From Streptomyces sp. SDr-06 (GTDB lineage: Bacteria; Actinomycetota; Actinomycetes; Streptomycetales; Streptomycetaceae): DNA of 64,000 nucleotides. The notes beneath the pieces are model-generated. The model searched no databases. It worked only from the letters and a program-made list of their open reading frames with translations, and had not been told where the DNA came from. The translations under genes were made by a program, and so were the position numbers. The stretch lies in assembly GCF_003324565.1 (NCBI RefSeq), contig NZ_QOLA01000011.1:1-64000 (forward strand), in the 5' to 3' direction. Shown here one piece after another: positions 48,964 through 56,255 of this stretch (the stretch's first letter is position 1; every line of letters begins with the position of its first letter).

Positions 48964-49334
48964 CCAGACCCCTCCGGGGGGAGGCAGGCCTGAACTCAGG
49001 CCCTTCCGGGGCGGGGCCCGCGGGCAGGCCCGGGGCCCGGCCCCTCGGGGCAACGTCCACGGGGGAGCCTGAGGACAGGCCTTCGGGAGCCGGGTCCGAG
49101 GACACGCCTTCGGGAGGGGCGGGGTCCGAGAACAACCCTTCGGGGGCGGAGCCCGAGGGCAGCGCCTCGGGAGCGGGGTCCGAGGACAGGCCTTCGGGTG
49201 CGGGGCCCGAGGTCAGTACCTCGGGAGCGGGGTCCGAGAACAGCCCTTCGGGAGCGGGACCCGGGGACAACGCCTCGGGAGCCGGGCCGGAGGGCAGGGT
49301 CCGAGCAGCACAGCCGCACGGTGGCGGAGGCGCG
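48964..49334. repeat. 27-bp minisatellite between paaN and trmH-like gene
   Basis: From about 49056 to 49290, units of the form CTTCGGGAGCGGGGTCCGAG recur every 27 bp (TTCGGG or CTCGGG at 49082, 49109, 49139, 49166, 49193, 49220, 49248, 49275; one unit is 30 bp). Because the unit is nine codons, both strands stay open, giving spurious repeat peptides such as PAPEGLSSD. It lies between convergent genes and has no ribosome site or start, so it is treated as non-coding. Confidence 0.75.
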
Positions 49335-50021
49335 TCAGTCGGGGACGGCGGCGTGCCTCTGCACCCAGGCGTGCATCGCGATGGCGGCCGCGGCCCCCGC
49401 GTTGATCGACCGCGTGGACCCGAACTGCGCGATGGAGCACACCATATGGGCGTGCTTACGGGCCTCCTCGGTGAGCCCGGGGCCCTCCTGGCCGAAGAGC
49501 AGCACGCACCGGCGCGGCAGCTCAGTGCGCTCCAGCGGCACCGCGCCAGGAAGGTTGTCGATGCCGATGATCGGCACGCCCTCCGCCTCCGCCCACGCGG
49601 TCAGCGACTCGGTGTCGGGGTGGTGGCGCACGTGCTGGTAGCGGTCCGTGACCATCGCGCCGCGCCGGTTCCAGCGCCGCCGCCCGACGATGTGGACCTC
49701 CTTGGCCAGAAACGCGTTCGCGGTCCGCACCACGGAGCCGATGTTGAAGTCGTGGCCCCAGTTCTCGACGGCCACGTGGAAGTCGTGGCGCCGGGTGTCG
49801 AGGTCGGCGACGATCGCCTCGCGCGTCCAGTACCGGTAGGCGTCGACGACATTGCGCCGGTCGCCGTGCGCGAGCAGCTCCGGGTCGTACCGCTCGCCCT
49901 CGGGCCAGGGCCGCGGGTGCGGGCCCACGCCGACCTCGGCCGGGCCGAAGCCCTCGTCGTACTGGACGGCGTCGCCGGCCGGGGTGTCCTCGGCCGGGGC
50001 CGGGTGTTCGGTGCTGCTCAC
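49335..50021 (-). CDS. SPOUT/TrmH family RNA methyltransferase
   Basis: 228 residues, trefoil-knot SPOUT domain at about 70-225: VENWGHDFNIGSVVRTANAFLAKEVHIVG (motif 1 with the catalytic Arg), CVLLFGQEGPGLTEEA (motif 2) and GSTRSINAGAAAAIAMHAW (motif 3). It transfers a methyl from SAM to ribose 2'-O in tRNA or rRNA; the target is unknown. The GTG at 50021 overlaps the HTTM stop as GTGA, so it is the third cotranslated gene of the DUF5819-HTTM operon. Confidence 0.92.
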   Translation of the reverse strand: MSSTEHPAPAEDTPAGDAVQYDEGFGPAEVGVGPHPRPWPEGERYDPELLAHGDRRNVVDAYRYWTREAIVADLDTRRHDFHVAVENWGHDFNIGSVVRTANAFLAKEVHIVGRRRWNRRGAMVTDRYQHVRHHPDTESLTAWAEAEGVPIIGIDNLPGAVPLERTELPRRCVLLFGQEGPGLTEEARKHAHMVCSIAQFGSTRSINAGAAAAIAMHAWVQRHAAVPD

Positions 50022-51310
50022 CCCACGAGCGTACGTGGCCGCTCGGCCGCCTCCGTCGCCTCCCCGCGCTGCTCGGGAACGCGCGCGCCCGCCCGGAGCC
50101 GGCCCGCGAACGCGCCCACCCTGCGCAGGAAGGACGTCGGCAGGAACACGGCGTCCGCGGCGATCATCGCCAGCGAGAAGAACGGCAGGCCCAGCAGGAC
50201 GGCGATCCCGGCGTGCTCCAGCACCATCGCCACCAGCAGCACGTTCTTGACCCGCCGGTTGAACAGCGTGAACGGGAACGCCACCTGCACCATGACCGTT
50301 CCATAGGTGAGCAGCATCACGATCACCCCGCTCGTGCCGAGCAGAGAGGAGAGTTCGGGCCACGGCGAGAAGTAGTCCAGCTTCAGGGGGTAGAACAGCG
50401 CGGTCCCGTCCTGCCAGCGGGTGCCCTGGATCTTGTACCAGCCGGCGGTCGCGTAGACCAGGCAGACCTCCGCCATGATCACGACCATGGCCGCGTTGTG
50501 CACGAGGTTGGCGAGCACATCGAGCAGCGCCCGCGCATCGGCGGCCGCGAACCTGCCCGCCGCCCACCACAGCCCCTGCACGGCCCACACGCCCCAGAAG
50601 ACGACCCACAGCCACCACTCGCCGCCGCCGAAGACGCCGGATCCCGACGTGCGCCAGGTCCCGACGAGCAGCCCCAGACCGCACACCGCCCACAGCGCCG
50701 GGCCGACCCGGTCGCGGGCCGCCCCGCGCGCGACGCGCCGCGCGTCCAGCGACCAGACCTGCGCGCACCGGGTGAAGACCAGATAGATCGCCATCAGGTG
50801 GATGACGTTGTCACCGCCGTCCCCCATGAAGACGGAGCGATTCTGCAGGGAGAGCACGCCGATCATGAAGACGACGGACATGGTGCGGGTGCGCCAGCCC
50901 AGCATCAGGAGGGCGCTGGACACGACGGCCAGCGCGTACACGACCTCGAACCAGACCGTGCTGTCGGACCACAGCAGCGTGGTGAAGGCGTGGTTCCCGG
51001 ACACCAGCCGGTTGCCCAGACCGAAGCTCCAGGGCCCGTCGGGTCCGTACAGCTCGCGGCGGTGCGGCAGTTCACGCAGCAGGAAGAACAGCCAGGTCGC
51101 GGAGAAGCCGATCCGGACGACAGCGCTCTGGTACGGGCCGAGGGCCGCGGCCGAGACGAGGCGCACCGCGCGCGCCGCCCGGGTCTCGGCGCCGTCGCCG
51201 GAACCGGCGGGCACGGTCCGTCCGGATGTCGGGGGACCGGCGGGCGCTCCCTCGGCGGGGGTGCTCCTCGCCGGTCGGGCGGCCGGGCCGTCGTGGTCGT
51301 ACGTGCTCAC
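50018..51310 (-). CDS. HTTM domain membrane protein
   Basis: 430 residues. A disordered N-terminus (about 1-55) precedes a polytopic HTTM domain, the membrane portion of vitamin K-dependent gamma-carboxylase-like proteins. Segments include VVRIGFSATWLFFLLREL, NRSVFMGDGGDNVIHLMAIYLVFTRC, and CLVYATAGWYKIQGTRWQDGTALFYPLKLDYFSP. No soluble carboxylase C-terminal domain is fused. GTG start, overlapping the DUF5819 stop by four bases. The function of stand-alone bacterial HTTM proteins is not established. Confidence 0.88.
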   Translation of the reverse strand: MSTYDHDGPAARPARSTPAEGAPAGPPTSGRTVPAGSGDGAETRAARAVRLVSAAALGPYQSAVVRIGFSATWLFFLLRELPHRRELYGPDGPWSFGLGNRLVSGNHAFTTLLWSDSTVWFEVVYALAVVSSALLMLGWRTRTMSVVFMIGVLSLQNRSVFMGDGGDNVIHLMAIYLVFTRCAQVWSLDARRVARGAARDRVGPALWAVCGLGLLVGTWRTSGSGVFGGGEWWLWVVFWGVWAVQGLWWAAGRFAAADARALLDVLANLVHNAAMVVIMAEVCLVYATAGWYKIQGTRWQDGTALFYPLKLDYFSPWPELSSLLGTSGVIVMLLTYGTVMVQVAFPFTLFNRRVKNVLLVAMVLEHAGIAVLLGLPFFSLAMIAADAVFLPTSFLRRVGAFAGRLRAGARVPEQRGEATEAAERPRTLVG

Positions 51311-52425
51311 CGCTTCGCCTCCGTACGTGCGTCACCGGCGCCCTTGGGCAAGTCGGCGGGGGTCACCGTCCACCACGGCACCTCCCGGTAGACGGGCCGG
51401 GTGTCGGTCTTCTCGTCGCTCCACGAGGGGCCCTTGACGGAGGTCGTCATGGACCTGACCTGGATCCGGTCGACGGTGCCGCCGTCGCGGTGCGCGCCGA
51501 GCCGCAGCATCACGATGCGGCGCAGGTACTGCTCCGAGAGCTCGCCGCGCAGCCCGTTCGGCTTGTTGTCGTCGGTGTGCGATCCGACGAAGAAGTCCCA
51601 GCCGCGGCGCAGTTCGTTCTGCTCGGTGTGGCTGGGCAGCGGGTTGTGCAGGATCGCCGCGCCGTCCTGCGCCGAGAAGTCGATCCACGGGGTCGTCCGC
51701 ACGCTGCCGTCCGGCATCTTGATCTCGGCGCGCCCCTGGACGTCGATGTTCTGCTGGAGCGGGTTGGGCGCGAAGAGCTTCCAGTTCTGCTCGAACTCGG
51801 GATACACCCAGTCGTCGACGGCCTTTCCGTACTGCTTGCTGATCGTGTTGGACGGGGCGACGTGCAGGAACACCATCCCGATCTGTACGCAGGCGACCAC
51901 GCCGATGACCGCGAGCGCGAGGGCGGCCACGACCTGGAACCGGAAGGGCAGCCCGGCGATCCCCCGCGAGGAGCCGGCCCCGCCGCCGGAGCCGGCGGGA
52001 CCGGGAACGTCGGCGGCGCCGGGGGCGGGGGTGCCAGGAAACCTGGTGTCGGCGGGGGCCGAGGTGTCCTCAGGAAGCCTGGTGTCGGTAGAAGCCGACG
52101 TGCCCTCGGGAAGCCTGGTGTCGGTAGAGGCCGGCGTGCCCTCGGGGAGCTGAGCGTCCCCAGGGGGCGGGGTGGCGGAAATCCGGTCCTGCTCCGGCGC
52201 GGGCTCCGCGGCGGAAACCCGGTCCGGAGCAGCCGCCGAATCGAAGGCGGCGCCGTCCCCCCGTTCGGCGGCACGGCCGGTTTCCGGGTTCGGGCCCTGT
52301 TCCCCCGGGGCTCGCGGACCGCTCCCGGCGGGTTCGCCGAGCCCGGCCGCAGCGGCCTTGACCTGCCCCGATCCCGCTCCGTCGGCCTTGCCCCCGGCTC
52401 CGGTCCCGTGCTTGTACGAATCCAT
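51307..52425 (-). CDS. DUF5819 family membrane-anchored protein
   Basis: 372 residues. Long low-complexity cytoplasmic N-terminus (about 1-165), including three 12-residue repeats of the form LPEGTSASTDTR (residues about 93-130), one transmembrane helix (FQVVAALALAVIGVVACVQIGMVFLHV, about 165-190) and an outer DUF5819 domain with NWKLFAPNPLQQNIDVQGRAEI and TPWIDFSAQDG. DUF5819 genes regularly precede HTTM genes in actinobacteria, so the two may form a complex. ATG 52425 is preferred over GTG 52458, which sits on a DnaA box. Confidence 0.85.
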   Translation of the reverse strand: MDSYKHGTGAGGKADGAGSGQVKAAAAGLGEPAGSGPRAPGEQGPNPETGRAAERGDGAAFDSAAAPDRVSAAEPAPEQDRISATPPPGDAQLPEGTPASTDTRLPEGTSASTDTRLPEDTSAPADTRFPGTPAPGAADVPGPAGSGGGAGSSRGIAGLPFRFQVVAALALAVIGVVACVQIGMVFLHVAPSNTISKQYGKAVDDWVYPEFEQNWKLFAPNPLQQNIDVQGRAEIKMPDGSVRTTPWIDFSAQDGAAILHNPLPSHTEQNELRRGWDFFVGSHTDDNKPNGLRGELSEQYLRRIVMLRLGAHRDGGTVDRIQVRSMTTSVKGPSWSDEKTDTRPVYREVPWWTVTPADLPKGAGDARTEAKR

Positions 52426-52450
52426 CCCGCCCCGATCGGCACCCGCTGAG

Positions 52451-52459
52451 TTATCCACA
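52451..52459 (+). promoter_or_regulatory. Perfect DnaA box upstream of paaA
   Basis: TTATCCACA, four bases before the paaA -35 hexamer TTGACA, in the divergent region between paaA and DUF5819. Confidence 0.7.
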
Positions 52460-52462
52460 GGG

Positions 52463-52518
52463 TTGACACCCTACGGGCCGTCGACTCACCATTGAAGTCA
52501 TTGAACCGAACGATCGGT
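52463..52518 (+). promoter_or_regulatory. paaA promoter and PaaR-like operator
   Basis: TTGACA (52463-52468) is a consensus -35; a weak CACCAT (52487-52492) lies at -10 spacing. ACCGAACGATCGGT (52505-52518), a perfect 5-4-5 palindrome matching ACCGNNCGNNCGGT, would sit around the start of transcription, 43 bp before the paaA ATG. Confidence 0.7.
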
Positions 52519-52560
52519 CGGTTGGTGGACAACCGCACAGCAGATCGGCAGGGGGCCGCA

Positions 52561-53553
52561 ATGACCGGAGTGACCGCGACAGCCACGGCAGCCGCAGGGA
52601 CGGACACCGCGAACCGCGCGGTGTTCGACGCGGCCGTCGCCGCGGACGAGCGGATCGAGCCACGCGACTGGATGCCCGAGGAGTACCGCTCCTCGCTGGT
52701 CCGCCAGATGGCGCAGCACGCCCATTCCGAGATCATCGGCATGCAGCCGGAGGCCAACTGGATCACCCGCGCCCCGTCGCTGCGCCGCAAGGCGATCCTG
52801 ATGGCCAAGGTCCAGGACGAGGCGGGCCACGGCCTCTACCTCTACAGCGCGGCCGAAACGCTCGGCACCGGCCGCGAAGAGCTCCTCGACAAGCTGCACT
52901 CGGGCCGCCAGAAGTACTCCTCGATCTTCAACTACCCCACCCTGACCTGGGCCGACGTCGGCGCGATCGGCTGGCTGGTGGACGGCGCGGCGATCACCAA
53001 CCAGGTCCCCCTGTGCCGCTGCTCCTACGGTCCGTACGCCCGGGCGATGGTCCGCATCTGCAAGGAGGAGTCCTTCCACCAGCGGCAGGGCTACGAGCTG
53101 CTCCTCACCCTGTCCCGGGGCACGCCGGAGCAGCACGCGATGGCGCAGGACGCGGTGAACCGCTGGTGGTGGCCCTCCCTGATGATGTTCGGCCCGCCCG
53201 ACGACGAGTCGGCGCACTCGGCGCAGTCCATGACCTGGAAGATCAAGCGGCACTCCAACGACGAGCTGCGCCAGCGCTTCGTGGACATAGCGGTCGGCCA
53301 GGCCGAAGCACTGGGCCTCACCCTGCCCGACCCCGACCTGCGCTGGAACGAGGAGCGCGGCCACCACGACTTCGGCGCCATCGACTGGGCGGAGTTCTGG
53401 GACGTCCTCAAGGGCAACGGCCCCTGCAACGAGCAGCGGATCACCCAGCGGCGCCGGGCCCACGAGGAAGGCGCCTGGGTGCGGGAGGCGGCCGACGCCT
53501 ACGCCAGGAAGCAGCACGCCACGAAGACCGCGAACGGAGAGGCAACGGCATGA
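52561..53553 (+). CDS. paaA: Phenylacetyl-CoA epoxidase catalytic subunit PaaA
   Basis: 330-residue di-iron oxygenase that epoxidises the ring of phenylacetyl-CoA. Ferritin-like fold with iron ligands in MAKVQDEAGHGLYLYSAAETLG (ExxH) and CKEESFHQRQGYELL (second ExxH). It opens the paaABCDE operon; ATG 52561 follows AGGGGG, and the longer frame to 52492 runs through the operator. The paaB start overlaps its stop (ATGA). Confidence 0.96.
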   Translation: MTGVTATATAAAGTDTANRAVFDAAVAADERIEPRDWMPEEYRSSLVRQMAQHAHSEIIGMQPEANWITRAPSLRRKAILMAKVQDEAGHGLYLYSAAETLGTGREELLDKLHSGRQKYSSIFNYPTLTWADVGAIGWLVDGAAITNQVPLCRCSYGPYARAMVRICKEESFHQRQGYELLLTLSRGTPEQHAMAQDAVNRWWWPSLMMFGPPDDESAHSAQSMTWKIKRHSNDELRQRFVDIAVGQAEALGLTLPDPDLRWNEERGHHDFGAIDWAEFWDVLKGNGPCNEQRITQRRRAHEEGAWVREAADAYARKQHATKTANGEATA

Positions 53554-53837
53554 GCACGCACGACTGGCCGCTGTGGGAGGTGTTCGTGCGTTCGCGGCGC
53601 GGGCTGTCCCACACCCACGCGGGGAGCCTGCACGCGCCGGACGCCGAGATGGCGCTGCGGAACGCCCGTGACCTGTACACCCGCAGGTCGGAGGGCATCT
53701 CCATCTGGGTCGTGCCGTCCGCCGCGATCAGCGCCTCCTCGCCGGACGAGAAGGACTCCTTCTTCGACCCGGCCGCCGACAAGCCCTACCGCCACCCGAC
53801 GTTCTACGAGATCCCGGAAGGGGTGAAGCACCTGTGA
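53550..53837 (+). CDS. paaB: Phenylacetyl-CoA epoxidase subunit PaaB
   Basis: 95 residues, the expected size of the small structural subunit. Recognisable by WPLWEVFVRSRRGLSHTHAGSLHAPDAEMALRNARDLYTRR and the C-terminal YRHPTFYEIPEGVKHL. PaaB bridges PaaAC heterodimers in the epoxidase complex. ATG start overlaps the paaA stop; its own TGA overlaps the paaC GTG (GTGA). Confidence 0.95.
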   Translation: MSTHDWPLWEVFVRSRRGLSHTHAGSLHAPDAEMALRNARDLYTRRSEGISIWVVPSAAISASSPDEKDSFFDPAADKPYRHPTFYEIPEGVKHL

Positions 53838-54553
53838 CGGCCATCGTCTCGGCGGACGCGGCCCTCGCCCTGGGCGACGACGCCCTGGTGCTCTCGCACC
53901 GGCTGGGGGAGTGGGCGGGCCACGCCCCCGTCCTCGAAGAAGAGGTCGCGCTGGCCAACATCGCCCTCGACCTGCTCGGCCAGGCCCGGGTCCTGCTCTC
54001 CCAGGTCGGCGACGAGGACGAGCTGGCCTACCTCCGCGAGGAGCGGGCCTTTCGCAACCTTCAGCTCGTGGAGCAGCCCAACGGCGACTTCGCCCACACC
54101 ATCGCCCGCCAGCTGTACTTCTCGACGTACCAGCACCTGCTGTACGGCGAACTGGCCGCGGGCGACGGCGAGTTCGCGGCCCTGGCGGCGAAAGCGGTCA
54201 AGGAGGTCGACTACCATCGCGACCACGCCGAGCAGTGGACACTGCGGCTCGGTGACGGCACCGAGGAGAGCCACCGGCGCATGCAGCGGGCCTGCGAGGC
54301 GCTGTGGCGCTTCACGGGCGAGATGTTCCAGCCGGTGCCCGGCCTCGACCTCGACCGGGACAGCCTCGAAGCACGGTGGACGGCATCGGTGACCTCCGTC
54401 CTGGACCGGGCGACCCTCACCGTCCCCGAAGGACCCCGCACCGGCGCCTGGGCGGCGGGCGCCGGCCGGCAGGGGCTGCACACCGAGCCGTTCGGGCGGA
54501 TGCTCGCCGAAATGCAGCACCTGCACCGCAGCCACCCGGGGGCGACATGGTGA
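53834..54553 (+). CDS. paaC: Phenylacetyl-CoA epoxidase subunit PaaC
   Basis: 239 residues, ferritin-like structural partner of PaaA: DDALVLSHRLGEWAGHAPVLEEEVALANIALDLLGQAR and KAVKEVDYHRDHAEQWTLRLGDGTEESHRRMQ. It forms the PaaAC core but is catalytically inactive in iron chemistry (family knowledge). GTG start overlapping paaB. Confidence 0.95.
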   Translation: MTAIVSADAALALGDDALVLSHRLGEWAGHAPVLEEEVALANIALDLLGQARVLLSQVGDEDELAYLREERAFRNLQLVEQPNGDFAHTIARQLYFSTYQHLLYGELAAGDGEFAALAAKAVKEVDYHRDHAEQWTLRLGDGTEESHRRMQRACEALWRFTGEMFQPVPGLDLDRDSLEARWTASVTSVLDRATLTVPEGPRTGAWAAGAGRQGLHTEPFGRMLAEMQHLHRSHPGATW

Positions 54554-55050
54554 CCGACACATCCCTCACCCCCCTGGAGGCCGAGCTGCGGCGCCTCGCG
54601 GGCTCCGTCCCCGACCCCGAACTGCCGGTCCTGACCCTCGAAGAGCTCGGCGTCCTGCGCACCGTGCACGTCGAAGCGCCGGACCGGGTGCGCGTCGAGC
54701 TCACCCCCACCTACACCGGGTGCCCCGCCGTGGAAACCATGTCCTCGGACATCGAGCGCGTGCTCCACGACCACGGCATACCGCACGTCTCGGTCGTGCG
54801 CGTGCTCTCCCCCGCCTGGTCGACCGACGACATCAGCGCGGAGGGCCGCCGCAAGCTCGCCGAGTTCGGCATAGCCCCTCCCCGGCCGCACACGGCCGAG
54901 GGCCCGGTCGCGCTCACCCTGTCGGTGCGCTGCCCGCACTGCGGATCCACCGACACCGAGCTGCTCAGCCGCTTCTCCTCCACCGCCTGCAAGGCGCTGC
55001 GCCGCTGCGTGTCGTGCCGTGAACCCTTCGACCACTTCAAGGAGTTGTAG
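54547..55050 (+). CDS. paaD: Fe-S assembly/maturation protein PaaD
   Basis: 167 residues of the PaaD/SufT-MIP18 type: SVPDPELPVLTLEELGVLRTV, TPTYTGCPAVETMSSDIERVL, and a C-terminal zinc-ribbon-like pair RCPHCGSTD / CVSCREPFDHFKEL. Probably matures the iron centres of the epoxidase or the PaaE cluster. ATG 54547 overlaps paaC by seven bases; GTG 54550 would give a GTGA junction as elsewhere in the operon. Confidence 0.93.
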   Translation: MVTDTSLTPLEAELRRLAGSVPDPELPVLTLEELGVLRTVHVEAPDRVRVELTPTYTGCPAVETMSSDIERVLHDHGIPHVSVVRVLSPAWSTDDISAEGRRKLAEFGIAPPRPHTAEGPVALTLSVRCPHCGSTDTELLSRFSSTACKALRRCVSCREPFDHFKEL

Positions 55051-56103
55051 ATGTTCCATCCGCTCCGGGTCAGCGAGGTCGAGCAGCTCACGGACGACTC
55101 GGTGGCCGTCACCTTCGCCGTGCCGCCCGAGCTCCGCGAGGCCTACCGCCACCTCCCCGGCCAGCACCTCGCCCTGCGCCGCAGCGTGCGCGGCGAGGAG
55201 ATCCGCCGTACGTACTCGATCTGCGCGCCCGCCGTCGAGGCGCCCGACGAGCCCGTCCTGCGCGTCGGCATCCGCGTCGTGGAGGGCGGCTCCTTCTCCA
55301 CGTACGCCTTCAAGGAACTGGCCGTCGGCGACACCGTCGACGTCATGGAGCCGATGGGCCGGTTCGTCCTGGAGCCGCGCCCCGGACACTACGCGGCGAT
55401 CGTCGGCGGCAGCGGCATCACCCCGGTCCTGTCGATCGCGGCCACCCTGCTCGCCCGCGAGCCCGAGGCGAGGTTCTGCCTGATACGCAGCGACCGCAGC
55501 GCCGCCTCCACGATGTTCCTCGAAGAGACCGCCGACCTGAAGGACCGCTACCCCGAGCGGTTCCAGCTGGTCACCGTACTCTCCCGGGAGGAACAGCAGT
55601 CCGGGCTGCCCTCGGGCCGGCTCGACCGCGAGCGCCTCGACACGCTGCTGCCCGCGCTGCTCCCGGTGGCGGACATCGACGGCTGGTTCCTGTGCGGACC
55701 GTTCGGCCTGGTGCAGGGAGCCGAGCGGGCCCTGCGCGGGCTCGGCGTCGACCGCAACCGCATCCACCAGGAGATCTTCCACGTCGACGCGGCACCGGCG
55801 CCCCTGGCCACCGCCAGCGCCCCGGCGCACGCCACACTCACCGCGACCCTGGACGGACGCTCGGGCAACTGGCCGGTGCGGGAAGGCGAGTCCCTCCTGG
55901 AAACGGTGCTGCGCGCCCGCGCCGACGCCCCGTACGCGTGCAAGGGCGGCGTGTGCGGGACATGCCGGGCCTTCCTGGTCAAGGGCGAGGTGCGGATGGA
56001 ACGCAATTTCGCGCTGGAGCCGGAGGAGACCGAGGCGGGTTACGTCCTGGCCTGCCAGTCCCACCCGGCCACCGGGGAGGTGGAGCTGGACTTCGACCGC
56101 TGA
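55051..56103 (+). CDS. paaE: Phenylacetyl-CoA epoxidase reductase PaaE
   Basis: 350 residues. FAD domain (about 1-105, HLALRRSV..RRTYSICAPA), NAD(P)H domain (about 110-235, YAAIVGGSGITPVLSIAATLL and GWFLCGPFGLVQGAE), and a C-terminal plant-type 2Fe-2S ferredoxin (about 265-350) with all four cysteines in CKGGVCGTC and VLACQSH. It delivers electrons from NADPH to PaaA. It starts directly after the paaD stop with GGAG upstream. No clear terminator follows. Confidence 0.96.
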   Translation: MFHPLRVSEVEQLTDDSVAVTFAVPPELREAYRHLPGQHLALRRSVRGEEIRRTYSICAPAVEAPDEPVLRVGIRVVEGGSFSTYAFKELAVGDTVDVMEPMGRFVLEPRPGHYAAIVGGSGITPVLSIAATLLAREPEARFCLIRSDRSAASTMFLEETADLKDRYPERFQLVTVLSREEQQSGLPSGRLDRERLDTLLPALLPVADIDGWFLCGPFGLVQGAERALRGLGVDRNRIHQEIFHVDAAPAPLATASAPAHATLTATLDGRSGNWPVREGESLLETVLRARADAPYACKGGVCGTCRAFLVKGEVRMERNFALEPEETEAGYVLACQSHPATGEVELDFDR

Positions 56104-56147
56104 GGGGCCCGGCCGGGCACAGCGGAGCCGCGCCCATTCCCATCGCG

Positions 56148-56161
56148 TAGAACCTGTTCTA
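56148..56161. promoter_or_regulatory. KstR-type operator upstream of acyl-CoA dehydrogenase
   Basis: TAGAACCTGTTCTA fits the published mycobacterial KstR consensus TNNAACNNGTTNNA at every fixed position. It is followed at 56165-56177 by TGACGATCCGTCA, a second inverted repeat with 3-base centre. Both precede the gene at 56256. Confidence 0.55.
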
Positions 56162-56255
56162 TCTTGACGATCCGTCAGATCCGGTCGCCCGCAACGCGGT
56201 TCACCCCGCGTCGCTCCGACCCGGACAGAACCGGTGCACGCGGGAGGACAAAGCC

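Noticed and set aside
48836..49270. Open frame on the minus strand encoding nine-residue repeats
   Set aside because: It overlaps the 3' end of paaN antisense, has no ribosome site, and its openness is explained by the 27-bp repeat period.
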